Positions 7,994 through 17,118 of a stretch of 64,000 nt of DNA are shown here, one piece after another. Both the position numbers and the translations under genes were made by a program. This stretch comes from Methylocystaceae bacterium. GTDB lineage: Bacteria; Pseudomonadota; Alphaproteobacteria; Rhodospirillales; Terasakiellaceae. Every line of letters starts with the position of its first letter. Position 1 is the first letter of the stretch. Under the pieces are notes generated by a model. The model searched no databases, was not told the DNA's origin, and was given only the letters and a program-made list of their open reading frames with translations. The DNA lies in contig JABXIG010000003.1 in NCBI GenBank assembly GCA_013373205.1, positions 744,001 to 808,000 on the forward strand, read 5' to 3'.

Positions 7994-9142
7994 TTACTTT
8001 TTATAAGGCGAAAGGCTTGAAAGTTCCGCCATTTCTAATTCATTAACCCGTTGGTCATGATCCAGGAAATCTTTGACAGCATTGGCAAAATTAGGATCAG
8101 CAATCCAATGGGCGCTATAGGTTCTGACAGGAAGATAGCCGCGTTGGATTTTATGCTGGCCTTGTGCACCAGCTTCAACCCGTTTCAGGTTATTTTTTAT
8201 GGCAAAATCAATGGCTTGATAATAACAGGCTTCAAAATGTAAGAATTTAAAATCTGTCAGGCATCCCCAATATCGGCCATATAAGGTTTGATTCCCTTTT
8301 AGATTCAAGGCCCCGGCGACAATCTTACCCCCATATTGGGCAAGAACTAAAATAATTTGATCCCCCAGTCGTTGTCCCAGTAAACTGAAAAACTCACGGT
8401 TGAGGTACGCATGTCCCCATTTGCGTCCGGAGGTATCAAGATAGAAATTGTAAAAAGCATCCCAATGGGTTTCGGTGATTTCCTGCCCGCTTAAGGTTAG
8501 GATTTCTATGCCGCTTTCCTGAACTTTGGCCCGTTCTTTCCGGATAGTCTTGCGTTTGCGCGAGGAGAGGGCCTCAAGAAAATCGTCAAAGCTGCCATAA
8601 TTATCATTGGTCCAATGGTATTGATGACCAATTCGTCCCATAAAACCAAGGTCTTGGGCAAGGTGCCATTCCTGTTCGGTAGCAAAGGTAATATGCAAAC
8701 TGGAGATCTGCAGGTCTTGTGCGCGTTTAATCAGGCCAATCAGCAAATCTTTTTGACAATCTGGATGGGCTTGTGGGGCTAACAATAAGCGGTGCCCTGT
8801 GACCGGGGTAAAGGGGATTGCACATTGTAGTTTGGGATAATAGCGCCCGCCGGCACGTTCATAGGCATCAGCCCAGGACCAGTCAAAAACATATTCGCCG
8901 TACGAATGGCCTTTTAGATAACAGGGGCTACAGGCAAGAACCTGTCCCAGATCATCACGCAGCACAAGATGTTGTGCCATCCATCCGCTTTTGGCAATGG
9001 TACATTGACTATCCTCAAGCGCGCTTAAGAATTCATGGCGTGCAAAAGGTTCATCCGCCCCGACGCAGTTATTCCAGTCGTCAGCATGGATATCACTGAT
9101 TTTTTCGATAACGTCAATTTTATGTAAATTCGAAGATGCCAT
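7994..9142 (-). CDS. FemAB-like GNAT family acyltransferase (COG3146/DUF482 type)
   Basis: The 382-residue protein resembles the DUF482/COG3146 group, often labelled 'peptidoglycan biosynthesis/recognition' and distantly related to FemAB amino-acyl transferases. Recognisable segments are ADEPFARHEFLSALEDS near the start, SSRKRKTIRKERAKV in the middle, and the GNAT-like core (GALNLKGNQTLYGRYWGC then FEACYYQAIDFAI). ATG 9142 is the usual family start; it lies inside the end of the ridA-like gene, giving a 23-bp overlap and suggesting translational coupling. No signal peptide is seen, so it is cytoplasmic. The substrate is unknown. Confidence 0.8.
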   Translation of the reverse strand: MASSNLHKIDVIEKISDIHADDWNNCVGADEPFARHEFLSALEDSQCTIAKSGWMAQHLVLRDDLGQVLACSPCYLKGHSYGEYVFDWSWADAYERAGGRYYPKLQCAIPFTPVTGHRLLLAPQAHPDCQKDLLIGLIKRAQDLQISSLHITFATEQEWHLAQDLGFMGRIGHQYHWTNDNYGSFDDFLEALSSRKRKTIRKERAKVQESGIEILTLSGQEITETHWDAFYNFYLDTSGRKWGHAYLNREFFSLLGQRLGDQIILVLAQYGGKIVAGALNLKGNQTLYGRYWGCLTDFKFLHFEACYYQAIDFAIKNNLKRVEAGAQGQHKIQRGYLPVRTYSAHWIADPNFANAVKDFLDHDQRVNELEMAELSSLSPYKK

Positions 9143-9587
9143 CAATTTCAACGCAAATGCCAAGGGGCAGGGCGGCAACGCCAACGGCAGAACGGGTATG
9201 TTTGCCCCTTTCTCCAAAGACTTCAACCATCAGATCAGATGCACCGTTTAACACTTTAGGTTGTTCGGTAAATTCAGGTGTAGAGTTCACGAACCCGCCA
9301 AGTTTAATCACCCGAGTGATACGATCAAGGTCACCGTCAAGGGCGGCACGAACCTGTGAAATCAGATTAAGCCCACACAAACGTGCGGCCGCCATTCCGT
9401 CTTCTACATTCAGGCTTTCACCAATGCGGCCAATGTATTTTAATTCCCCATCCAACATAGTGATCTGGCCGGAAACAAAGATTTGATTGCCCGTGATCAG
9501 GGTTGGGACATAGTTGCCCACGGCTGCATTGGCATTGGGAAGGGTGATGCCCAATTCGGCCAAACGTGTGTCAATTTTTCCTGCCAT
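9120..9587 (-). CDS. RidA family protein (YjgF/YER057c/UK114)
   Basis: RidA proteins hydrolyse reactive enamine/imine intermediates released by PLP enzymes. The 155-residue product shows the N-terminal block (ITGNQIFVSGQIT) and the C-terminal signature with the imine-site Arg (HTRSAVGVAALPLGICVEID). At 155 residues it is longer than E. coli RidA (about 128), as in other Rid subfamilies. It is the first gene of a two-gene unit with the FemAB-like gene. Confidence 0.9.
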   Translation of the reverse strand: MAGKIDTRLAELGITLPNANAAVGNYVPTLITGNQIFVSGQITMLDGELKYIGRIGESLNVEDGMAAARLCGLNLISQVRAALDGDLDRITRVIKLGGFVNSTPEFTEQPKVLNGASDLMVEVFGERGKHTRSAVGVAALPLGICVEIDGIFEFT

Positions 9588-9659
9588 ATCAGGCTCCTAG
9601 TTAAACAATATCTTTTAAATTTAAGGCAAGTCAGTAAAAGGACAAGGTCTGTTTTGAAA

Positions 9660-9698
9660 TAAAATAAAGGGGCGGTCATTAAAATGACCAACCCCCTT
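9660..9698 (-). terminator. Terminator of nrdJ
   Basis: On the minus strand a two-part stem (GGGG/CCCC outer, GGTCAT/ATGACC inner, 4-nt loop) is followed by TTTATTTTA. It lies about 30 bp past the nrdJ stop. Confidence 0.75.
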
Positions 9699-9729
9699 AT
9701 CGTCTTCGCTTAATTAAGTGTGTCGGATA

Positions 9730-12700
9730 TTAGGAACAACCCGATGTTGACCCGCAAGTCACACATTTCAGGCAGGTCCCGTTTCTGACCAGTGTGAAGT
9801 TACCACATTCCGGGCAGGCATCACCTTCATAGCCTTTCATGCGGGCTTCGCGGATCTGTTCCAGCTTTTGATCGGTTTCGGTAAAGATATCCGGTTCCCC
9901 ATCAATGCTGGCCGCAGCAGCCAGATCAGCTGTTCCGCTGGCAGCCGAACCTGAAACAGCACCACCTGAACCACCTTCAGAACTGCTTTCGCCATTTTCC
10001 CCTTTAAAAACAAGGAAGCGGCCACGCATATAGCCTTGGGAAGCGACACGTTCAATCATTTGATTGGCTTTGTCTTTATCTTCCTGAGGCAGTTCGGATT
10101 GTGATTCACCACCGCCAACGGTGTCATGGTGCAGGTCTTCCGGCTTGATATGGGCCAGATCATTGCGATCCATATAAGACACAGCCAGTTCACGGAAGAT
10201 ATAATCCAGAACGGAAGAGGCCATCTTGATGGTGTCATTGCCTTCAACCATGCCGGATGGTTCAAAGCGGGTGAAGGTAAAGGCTTCAACGAATTCATCC
10301 AGTGGCACGCCATATTGCAGGCCAAGTGAAATCGCAATGGCAAAGTTGTTCATCAAGGAACGGAAAGCCGCGCCTTCTTTATGCATATCGATGAACAGTT
10401 CACCCAATTGCCCGTCTTCATATTCACCTGTACGAAGATAAACCTTGTGACCCCCGACAGAAGCTTTTTGCGTATAGCCTTTGCGACGGTTTGGCAGTTT
10501 GCGACGTTTGGCAACGATGCGTTCTACGATACGTTCAGCAACGATTTCAGCTTGCTTGGCGGTTGCTTTATCAGCAACGGCTTCAGCGAGACTTTCATCA
10601 GATTCTTCTTCATCCAGAACTTGTGCCTGCAACGGTTGAGACAGTTTGGAACCATCGCGATAGAGGGCGTTGGCTTTGAGACCCAGATTCCAAGAAAGTT
10701 GATAAGCTTCCTTACAATCTTTCACCGTTGCGTTGTTGGCCATGTTAATGGTTTTGGAAATGGCACCGGAAATAAAGGATTGTGCGGATGCCATCATGCG
10801 GATGTGGCTTTCAACGGACAAGAAACGCTTGCCTTTGCGACCACAAGGGTTGGCACAATCAAAGACGGACAGATGTTCATCTTTCAAGTGCGGTGCCCCT
10901 TCAAGGGTCATGGAACCACAGACATAAGTGTTCGCATGTTCGATCTGGTCTTTGCTAAAGCCCAGTTCAGCCAGCATGTCATAGCTGGGGTTATCCATTT
11001 TTGAGAGATCAAGGCCGAGTTTCTTTTCACAGAAATCCTCACCGAGATTGTATTTGTTAAAGGCGAACTTAATATCAAACGCATCAGCCAGTGATTTTTC
11101 CAGCTTTTCAATGGCCTGGTCATCAAAGCCTTTGGCGCGCAACTGATCATGGGTAATCTGTGTTGAGCCTTTCAGCGTCCCGTGACCAACCGCATAACGG
11201 ATCATGTCGTTGGCTTGTTGTTCTGTATAGCCTAGTTTGATCAGGGCTTGCGGGACAATGCGGTTGATGATCTTGAAATAGCCACCACCGGCCAATTTCT
11301 TGAATTTCACCAAGGCAAAGTCAGGTTCAATCCCGGTGGTATCACAATCCATCACCAGACCGATGGTGCCTGTTGGGGCGATGACCGAAACTTGTGCGTT
11401 TCTGAAACCGTTTTCTTGGCCCAGTTCAAGGGCACGATCCCATGATTTACGTGCAGCTTCGATCAGTTCACCTTCTGGGCAGTTTGCTGCATCAAGGGGA
11501 ACAGGTAAAACAGACAGGCCTTCATAATCATCTTTCAGACCTTGGGCCGCACGGCGGTGGTTACGGATGACACGCAGCATATGGTCTGCGTTATTGGCAT
11601 AACCTGGGAAAGCGCCCAGTTCTTTTGCCATTTCAGCAGAAGTTGCGTAGGCTTCGCCTGTCATGAGCGCGCTGATGGACCCACACAGGGCACGGCCTTC
11701 AACACTGTCATAAGACAAACCAGAGGCCATCAACAGGCCACCAATGTTGGCATACCCCAAGCCGAGCGTGCGATAGTCATAGGATCGCTGCGCAATCTCT
11801 TTAGATGGGAACTGTGCCATCAAAACAGCGATTTCGAGTGTGACTGTCCAGATACGAACTGCATGTGAGAATGCTGCGACATCAAAATCACCATTTTCTT
11901 TGGTGAACTGCAACAGGTTCAGGGATGCAAGGTTACAGGCCGTATCGTCCAGGAACATATATTCTGAACACGGGTTTGAGGCATTGATACGACCGTCTGC
12001 CCGGCACGTGTGCCATTCGTTAATGGTGGTATCAAACTGGATCCCCGGATCCGCACAGGCCCATGCGGCATAGCCGATTTCTTCCCAAAGGTCTTTAGCT
12101 TTAATGCGCTTGGCAACTGATCCATCTTTACGGTTAATCAATTCCCACTCACCATCGGCCAGCACTTTATTCAGGAAGTCGTTGGAGACACGCACGGTGT
12201 TGTTGGAGTTTTGACCCGCAACCGTCATGTAAGCTTCTGAATCCCAGTCTGTGTTGTAAGCCGGGAATTCAATATTCGTATAACCTTGCTTGGCAAATTC
12301 AATGACACGCTGAATATAGTTTTCAGGGATCATGACTTTGCGTGCCGCCAAAATCGCTTTTTTCAGCGGCTTGTTTTTCTTGGCATCAAATGCATGTTCG
12401 CTGTCACCGGCTTCAACGCAGGCTTCCATGACTGCCCCAAGGTGCGATTGGGCAAGCTTGGAACCCGCAACAAGGGCTGCGACTTTTTGTTCTTCTTTGA
12501 CCTTCCATGTGATGAAATCTTCAACATCAGGGTGATCCACATCAACCACAACCATCTTGGCTGCACGACGTGTTGTCCCGCCGGATTTGATCGCGCCTGC
12601 TGCGCGGTCACCGATTTTCAAAAAGCTCATCAGGCCGGAAGATTTACCACCACCTGATAGAGATTCACCTTCAGCACGCAGGTTGGAGAAGTTGGAGCCG

Positions 12701-13392
12701 GTACCAGAGCCATATTTAAACAAACGGGCTTCACGAACCCACAAATCCATGATGCCGCCTTCATTGACCAGATCATCCTGAATGGATTGGATGAAACAAG
12801 CATGTGGCTGTGGGTGTTCGTATGAAGATTTGGAACGGGTCAGTTTACCCGTTTTAAAATCAACATAGTGATGGCCTTGTGCCGGACCATCAATACCATA
12901 GGCCCAGTGCAAGCCTGTGTTGAACCACTGTGGAGAGTTTGGAGCCCCCATTTGCGCACATAGTTGATAGCGCATTTCATCAAAGTAAGCGCGGGCGTCT
13001 TCTTCTGAGTCGAAGTAGCCGCCTTTCCAGCCCCAATAGGTCCATGTGCCTGCCAGACGGTCAAATACCTGTTTGGCAGACGTTTCGCCTGTGAAACGGT
13101 CTTCTTCGCTTAGGTCATTCATGGCAGCATCATCGGGGACGCTTCGCCATAACCATTCAGGCACGTTTTTTTCTTTAACGGCCTTTAAATGTGCCGGTAC
13201 ACCGGCTTTACGGAAATATTTTTGTGCCAACACGTCGCAGGCAACTTGTGACCAACTTTCCGGAACATCCAGATCATTGGCCTGAAAAACTACAGAGCCG
13301 TCGGGATTACGGATTTCACTGGTAGCTTTTCTGAAAACGATGCCGTCGTACGGCGATTTATCTTTGTGCGTGAAATGACGATTAATACGCAT
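9730..13392 (-). CDS. nrdJ: Vitamin B12-dependent (class II) ribonucleoside-diphosphate reductase
   Basis: NrdJ makes deoxyribonucleotides using adenosylcobalamin as radical source, with or without oxygen. The 1220-residue protein carries the reductase core ([16 protein letters not shown] start, then [12 protein letters not shown], a family active-site block with a redox Cys, and [21 protein letters not shown]). It ends in a C-terminal zinc-ribbon-like tail [15 protein letters not shown]-x2-C-x2-C. ATG 13392 is chosen because AGGGGC precedes it and it matches the family start; an upstream in-frame ATG at 13482 lacks a ribosome site. No partner subunit gene adjoins, as expected for class II. 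The leader carries candidate NrdR boxes. Confidence 0.97.
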   Translation of the reverse strand: MRINRHFTHKDKSPYDGIVFRKATSEIRNPDGSVVFQANDLDVPESWSQVACDVLAQKYFRKAGVPAHLKAVKEKNVPEWLWRSVPDDAAMNDLSEEDRFTGETSAKQVFDRLAGTWTYWGWKGGYFDSEEDARAYFDEMRYQLCAQMGAPNSPQWFNTGLHWAYGIDGPAQGHHYVDFKTGKLTRSKSSYEHPQPHACFIQSIQDDLVNEGGIMDLWVREARLFKYGSGTGSNFSNLRAEGESLSGGGKSSGLMSFLKIGDRAAGAIKSGGTTRRAAKMVVVDVDHPDVEDFITWKVKEEQKVAALVAGSKLAQSHLGAVMEACVEAGDSEHAFDAKKNKPLKKAILAARKVMIPENYIQRVIEFAKQGYTNIEFPAYNTDWDSEAYMTVAGQNSNNTVRVSNDFLNKVLADGEWELINRKDGSVAKRIKAKDLWEEIGYAAWACADPGIQFDTTINEWHTCRADGRINASNPCSEYMFLDDTACNLASLNLLQFTKENGDFDVAAFSHAVRIWTVTLEIAVLMAQFPSKEIAQRSYDYRTLGLGYANIGGLLMASGLSYDSVEGRALCGSISALMTGEAYATSAEMAKELGAFPGYANNADHMLRVIRNHRRAAQGLKDDYEGLSVLPVPLDAANCPEGELIEAARKSWDRALELGQENGFRNAQVSVIAPTGTIGLVMDCDTTGIEPDFALVKFKKLAGGGYFKIINRIVPQALIKLGYTEQQANDMIRYAVGHGTLKGSTQITHDQLRAKGFDDQAIEKLEKSLADAFDIKFAFNKYNLGEDFCEKKLGLDLSKMDNPSYDMLAELGFSKDQIEHANTYVCGSMTLEGAPHLKDEHLSVFDCANPCGRKGKRFLSVESHIRMMASAQSFISGAISKTINMANNATVKDCKEAYQLSWNLGLKANALYRDGSKLSQPLQAQVLDEEESDESLAEAVADKATAKQAEIVAERIVERIVAKRRKLPNRRKGYTQKASVGGHKVYLRTGEYEDGQLGELFIDMHKEGAAFRSLMNNFAIAISLGLQYGVPLDEFVEAFTFTRFEPSGMVEGNDTIKMASSVLDYIFRELAVSYMDRNDLAHIKPEDLHHDTVGGGESQSELPQEDKDKANQMIERVASQGYMRGRFLVFKGENGESSSEGGSGGAVSGSAASGTADLAAAASIDGEPDIFTETDQKLEQIREARMKGYEGDACPECGNFTLVRNGTCLKCVTCGSTSGCS

Positions 13393-13566
13393 TGTGCCCC
13401 TGATGCCTCTTTCATAAAAATTAGCGGCGGAAATAACGAAAAATTTTTTATAATTTGCCCTCACCCCTCCTGGACCATGCATCTATATACGGCGTGCTCT
13501 CCTTCAGTTGGGGCACAAGATGTAGAACACTTTTGAAAAGCTATGACAAGGTACTACGAAAGTATA

Positions 13567-13594
13567 GTTATACACCGTTACGAATACGGAACAA
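13567..13594 (-). promoter_or_regulatory. Possible proximal nrdJ promoter
   Basis: On the minus strand TTGTTC (13589-13594) and TATAAC (13567-13572) are separated by 16 nt. Transcription from here would bypass the hairpin at 13642-13682 and leave a leader of about 165 nt. Support is by motif only. Confidence 0.3.
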
Positions 13595-13641
13595 TTGCTA
13601 TCGTAAGTACTCTGCCGATTCCCGTTCACGTTAGCTTGTGG

Positions 13642-13682
13642 AAAAAAAATTATAAAAAAAAAAGACTTGAAACGGTCTTTTT
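13642..13682 (-). terminator. Terminator-like hairpin inside the nrdJ leader
   Basis: On the minus strand an 8-bp stem AAAAAGAC/GTCTTTTT (13675-13682 with 13659-13666) has an 8-nt loop and runs into ten consecutive T in all, then another T-rich block to 13642. It lies between the candidate NrdR-box promoter and nrdJ, so it may attenuate readthrough. Only three stem pairs are GC-containing, so strength is uncertain. Confidence 0.4.
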
Positions 13683-13694
13683 AGCTGAAAATCT

Positions 13695-13742
13695 CCCCAA
13701 CCCATTGTGTTACCTTGATCTTATCTACACAAGGTCTAGTGG
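13695..13742 (-). promoter_or_regulatory. Two candidate NrdR boxes over a promoter for nrdJ
   Basis: Two 16-mers resemble the NrdR consensus acaCwAtATaTwGtgt: CCCCAACCCATTGTGT at 13695-13710 (11 of 16) and, on the minus strand, CCACTAGACCTTGTGT at 13727-13742 (12 of 16). Their starts are 32 bp apart, about three helical turns, the spacing typical of NrdR box pairs. On the minus strand the boxes overlap a promoter-like TTGTGT-N17-CACAAT. TTATCTACA at 13721-13729 also differs from a DnaA box by one base. The distance to the nrdJ start is about 300 bp. Confidence 0.5.
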
Positions 13743-14032
13743 GTGAGGGGGCTATCGGTGTAAAGTTAGGAAAAACCTAATGAGAATCCAATTTTTCCCC
13801 TCATTGTGACCAAATTTTAGGCACAGTTATGAGGCTTTTTGATCGCAGAATCGATGGACTGTCTTTGAGAAGTCAATTTCATCATTACAATAGTTATAAA
13901 TTGGCTTTGGGGGGATTGAGAACTCGTGTTATAGAATACATAAGTCTAAAAAATAAATTATATCCAGCCGGGAGCCATATGTGTTGCAGCCAACCTTTTT
14001 TAAGGGCATTTGCATGTGGTTGAATAGAGTCA
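13743..14032. other. Intergenic region between nrdJ control region and the EAL gene
   Basis: I see no convincing gene in this 290-bp stretch. A short inverted repeat TTAGG-AAAAA-CCTAA starts at 13766. An open frame at 13829-14023 has no ribosome site and no recognisable product. The promoter of the downstream PAS-EAL gene presumably lies here, but I cannot place it. Confidence 0.5.
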
Positions 14033-16099
14033 GTGATTAAAGAAACGCCTAATCAAAAAAAGGTGTTCGACGCATTTATCAATGACCTGAATGAAGCTGC
14101 TATTCTAACGGATAGGGCTCATATGGTTGTTGCGCTCAGTAAGGAAGCCTTAAACCTTCTGTCTATGGAGGGTGAGTCTTTCCTATTGGGGCGCCATGTC
14201 GGTTGTGTGTTTGATCAACATGCAAAAAATTGGCCTGTGGCAGTCGGAACACGTCAGGAAATTACCCTGAAAACACGTTATCAGCGTCAATTGGATGTCG
14301 AGCTAAGCCTGAGCCAAATAAGCTTGGCGGGCGAAGAATATGAGCTTGGCCTCTTGCGAGATCTCACCGAGATAAGAAAACTACAAACAGATTTAAATCA
14401 GGCGGAAAACCGTTTGGATGATATGATGGGTAATCTGCCTGTGACGTTATTCCAAATGAAGCTGTTGGAAAATGGCAGCTTGTCATTTCCTTATATCAGC
14501 AACGGGGTGGCAAAACTGATCGGGCTTGATTGTGAACAGTTTCAGGATAATCCCGAGGCTTTCTTTGCCATGTTGGCTGCGCGCGATCAGGTTAAGCTGT
14601 TACGTCGGGTCAAAAAAGCTGCCTTGCAGGAAGATGTGCTGGATGAAGAAATTTGTTTGAACGTAACAGCGCAACACAAAATATGGTTACGGATGTTTGC
14701 CAACCCGCGCCCCTGTGATGAAACCCATGTGCTTTGGGATGGGGCGGTAATTGATGTTACCGGGCAGCATCTGCTTGATGAACGGCTGCATTATCTAGCC
14801 TATCATGATGAAAATACAAAAATGCCAAACCGTCTGGCATTGGAAGAATATCTTCAAAGTCTGTTTAAAAACGATCCACCACAGACCTTTGCTGTGATGG
14901 CCCTTGCGATTGATCGCTTAGATTTGGTGAATGAGACTTTGGGCGGGGAAACGGCGAGCTATCTGGTGCAGACCATTGCCAATCATCTAACACAGGCAAT
15001 GGCCCAGAAAGATGTCTATATCGCGCATTTGCGGGCGGAGAATTTCTGCATCGTTGTCCCCAATGTCAATGATGAACATGATGTTGCAGGTTTGGCGCAA
15101 CGCCTTCTGGCAACAATGAAAATTCCATTTTCCGTCGGTACCCGTCGCTTAGATGTCAGTGTATCAATTGGGATTAGTATGTCTAATCGCGACGGTGATT
15201 GTGCAGAAAATCTAATTATGAATGCAGATACGGCGTTGCGCCGGGCACTGACGACTTCGCCTGGTGGATATCGCTTTTATGTAGAAGAAATGAATACGCG
15301 GGCTTTGCGGGTTCTGGCGTATGAAAATAGATTACGAAAAGCTTTGATCGCGCGAGAATTTGTGCCTTTCTTCCAGCCATTGATTGATGTGAAAAGTGGT
15401 GAAATTGCCGGGATGGAAGCTTTGGTGCGTTGGCAACATCCACGACTGGGGCTTGTCAGTCCGGCTGAATTTATCCCCGTTGCAGAAGAAGCGGGTCTGA
15501 TTGGGGAATTATGTCATCAAGTCCTGTTCGAAGCATGCAATACGGTCAAAGGTTGGATTGACAAGGGCTATAATCCAGTACCGCTGGCAGTCAATATATC
15601 CTGGCGCCAGTTTGTCCAGCCGGAACGTCTGATGGTCTTGATGAATGAGGTTTTACAGGAAACCGGATTACCACCAGAACTTCTGGAATTGGAGTTGACG
15701 GAAAGTTCTGTGATGGAAGAACCCGATTCTGCCATCCGGACGTTAAATGATCTGCGTAATTTCGGGGTTATGGCCTCTATCGATGATTTTGGGACGGGGT
15801 ATTCTTCCTTATCTTATTTGAAAAAATTACCGATTTCCAAATTGAAGATTGATCGTGCCTTTATTCATGATGTGAATGAAAATGAACGTGATGCGGCCAT
15901 TGTCGATGCCATCATCATGTTAGCGCGTGCCTTGGGTTTGAAGACGGTTGCCGAAGGGATTGAAACGCCAGAGCAATACGAATACCTGAAAGAAAAAGGC
16001 TGTGATCTGGCACAGGGGTTCTATTTCAGTCGCCCTGTCCCTGCTGCGGAAATGGAAAAAATGATAGCTCAGGGCGTATTTTATCAGAAACAGCCGTGA
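14033..16099 (+). CDS. PAS-GGDEF(degenerate)-EAL cyclic-di-GMP phosphodiesterase
   Basis: The 688-residue cytoplasmic protein has two PAS-like regions (about 15-115 and 125-245), a GGDEF-fold domain (about 250-420) and an EAL domain (about 430-680). The GGDEF signature is replaced by RAENF at 334-338, so cyclase activity is unlikely. The EAL domain keeps E462-A463-L464, the DDFGTG loop at 584-589 and KIDR, so it should hydrolyse c-di-GMP, perhaps with the dead GGDEF sensing GTP. No membrane segment is seen. The start is GTG 14033 with only a weak ribosome site; the next in-frame Met is residue 31. It is a single gene. Confidence 0.88.
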   Translation: MIKETPNQKKVFDAFINDLNEAAILTDRAHMVVALSKEALNLLSMEGESFLLGRHVGCVFDQHAKNWPVAVGTRQEITLKTRYQRQLDVELSLSQISLAGEEYELGLLRDLTEIRKLQTDLNQAENRLDDMMGNLPVTLFQMKLLENGSLSFPYISNGVAKLIGLDCEQFQDNPEAFFAMLAARDQVKLLRRVKKAALQEDVLDEEICLNVTAQHKIWLRMFANPRPCDETHVLWDGAVIDVTGQHLLDERLHYLAYHDENTKMPNRLALEEYLQSLFKNDPPQTFAVMALAIDRLDLVNETLGGETASYLVQTIANHLTQAMAQKDVYIAHLRAENFCIVVPNVNDEHDVAGLAQRLLATMKIPFSVGTRRLDVSVSIGISMSNRDGDCAENLIMNADTALRRALTTSPGGYRFYVEEMNTRALRVLAYENRLRKALIAREFVPFFQPLIDVKSGEIAGMEALVRWQHPRLGLVSPAEFIPVAEEAGLIGELCHQVLFEACNTVKGWIDKGYNPVPLAVNISWRQFVQPERLMVLMNEVLQETGLPPELLELELTESSVMEEPDSAIRTLNDLRNFGVMASIDDFGTGYSSLSYLKKLPISKLKIDRAFIHDVNENERDAAIVDAIIMLARALGLKTVAEGIETPEQYEYLKEKGCDLAQGFYFSRPVPAAEMEKMIAQGVFYQKQP

Positions 16100-16200
16100 A
16101 GAAATCTTTGTATTTTTTCTGAGACTTCCTTATAAATAGCCCAAGCACATGATTGTGCATAGGGTTTATAGTTTTTTGCCATATGGCATGGAGTTTCGTT

Positions 16201-16554
16201 ATGACGATTGGGACACGCATTCATACTTGGTTGAACGGTAAATTGGTCGGGACCGATGAATTTGGGAACAAATATTACCGCAACAAAAAGAAACTGCAGG
16301 GTCGTGAGCGTCGCTGGGTGCTGTATAAAGGCATTAGCGAAGCCTCTAAAGTGCCGGCTGAATGGCATGCTTGGCTGCATCACACGGTTGATGAACCGTT
16401 GACAGAAGAAGCCACCAAGGCAAAAGATTGGCAACAAGGCCACTTGCCGAATTTGACAGGCACTGCCCATGCTTATTACCCTAAAGGTGATGCCCGTCAT
16501 GGGACGGAACGTCCTGCTGCAACAGGTGACTATCAAGCGTGGCAACCTGAATAA
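16201..16554 (+). CDS. NADH:ubiquinone oxidoreductase subunit NDUFA12 family protein
   Basis: This is a supernumerary complex I subunit (B17.2/NDUFA12) that alphaproteobacteria share with mitochondria. The 117-residue product has the family hallmarks: LVGTDEFGNKYYRNK, RERRWVLYKG, VPAEWHAWLHHT, and a Pro/His-rich C-terminus. ATG 16201 has GGAG 8 nt upstream; in-frame non-ATG starts upstream are unsupported. It precedes the mlaD genes, an order I recall from related genomes, but a strong terminator separates them here. Confidence 0.93.
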   Translation: MTIGTRIHTWLNGKLVGTDEFGNKYYRNKKKLQGRERRWVLYKGISEASKVPAEWHAWLHHTVDEPLTEEATKAKDWQQGHLPNLTGTAHAYYPKGDARHGTERPAATGDYQAWQPE

Positions 16555-16591
16555 GCAATTGAATTTTATGAGGTTCGCCTCTAATATCATT

Positions 16592-16616
16592 CGGGCGCCA
16601 ATAGGCGCCCGTTTTT
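16592..16616 (+). terminator. Terminator after the NDUFA12 gene
   Basis: A perfect 8-bp stem CGGGCGCC/GGCGCCCG with loop AATA is followed by TTTTT. The downstream mlaD gene starts only about 20 bp later, so it must rely on readthrough or on a promoter that overlaps this hairpin. Confidence 0.92.
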
Positions 16617-16635
16617 GCGAAAGGTAAGATGTATC

Positions 16636-17103
16636 GTGGTTTATTCGGCACGCAGAGAAAAAATCGTTGGAGGGCTGACATTTTGCATCCTGCTGATTGC
16701 GATTTTTTTGTCGTATGGTCAGCCTGAAGCCGAGCTGGATGACGGGTCTTACAAGATCAAGGCCACTTTTAGCCGCGTTGATGGTTTGGCAGATGACGCT
16801 GAAGTTCGCATGGGCGGGGTTCAGATCGGGCAAGTGATTGCGGCCGAATTGAATGATAATTACCGCGCTGTGTTGACCATGCGCATTCAACAAGGAATTA
16901 AACTTCCCTTGGATACATCCGCGGCCATTCATACCGATGGTTTGTTCGGGGCGAAGTTTATCGAACTGGAACCGGGCGGTGAAGAAGAGATGATGGCAAA
17001 TGACAGTTCGATTGATATGACGCAAAGTTCTGTTGTTGTGGAAGAGTTGCTGGAATTGATTATTTCAGAAGGTAAATCCAAACGCGCCCAAGATGCGCAA
17101 TAG
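16636..17103 (+). CDS. MlaD-family (MCE domain) lipid-transport protein, copy 1
   Basis: MlaD proteins form hexameric rings on the periplasmic side of the Mla phospholipid ABC transporter. The 155-residue product has one N-terminal membrane segment (FCILLIAIFLSY) and a single MCE domain with RVDGLADDAEVRMGGVQIG and GLFGAKFIELEPG. The start is uncertain: GTG 16636 fits best, with AAGG 11 nt upstream, while the ATG at 16629 is out of frame. A second MlaD follows 15 bp after the stop. The cognate MlaE/MlaF genes are not in the window. Confidence 0.85.
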   Translation: MVYSARREKIVGGLTFCILLIAIFLSYGQPEAELDDGSYKIKATFSRVDGLADDAEVRMGGVQIGQVIAAELNDNYRAVLTMRIQQGIKLPLDTSAAIHTDGLFGAKFIELEPGGEEEMMANDSSIDMTQSSVVVEELLELIISEGKSKRAQDAQ

Positions 17104-17118
17104 GCTGAGGAAAAGCAG

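Noticed and set aside
10381-11004. A 207-codon open frame on plus inside nrdJ
   Set aside because: It is a shadow of the well-conserved nrdJ frame and has no recognisable product.
13393-13750. Cobalamin riboswitch in the nrdJ leader
   Set aside because: It was expected as a possibility for a B12 enzyme, but I could not find the B12-box pattern or the conserved core by eye. A covariance-model scan would settle it.
13829-14023. A 64-codon open frame before the PAS-EAL gene
   Set aside because: It has no ribosome site, no family resemblance, and lies in the expected promoter region.
16084-17025. A 313-codon open frame on the minus strand opposite NDUFA12 and mlaD
   Set aside because: The plus strand encodes two clearly recognised proteins here; the antisense product shows no family features and has no ribosome site.
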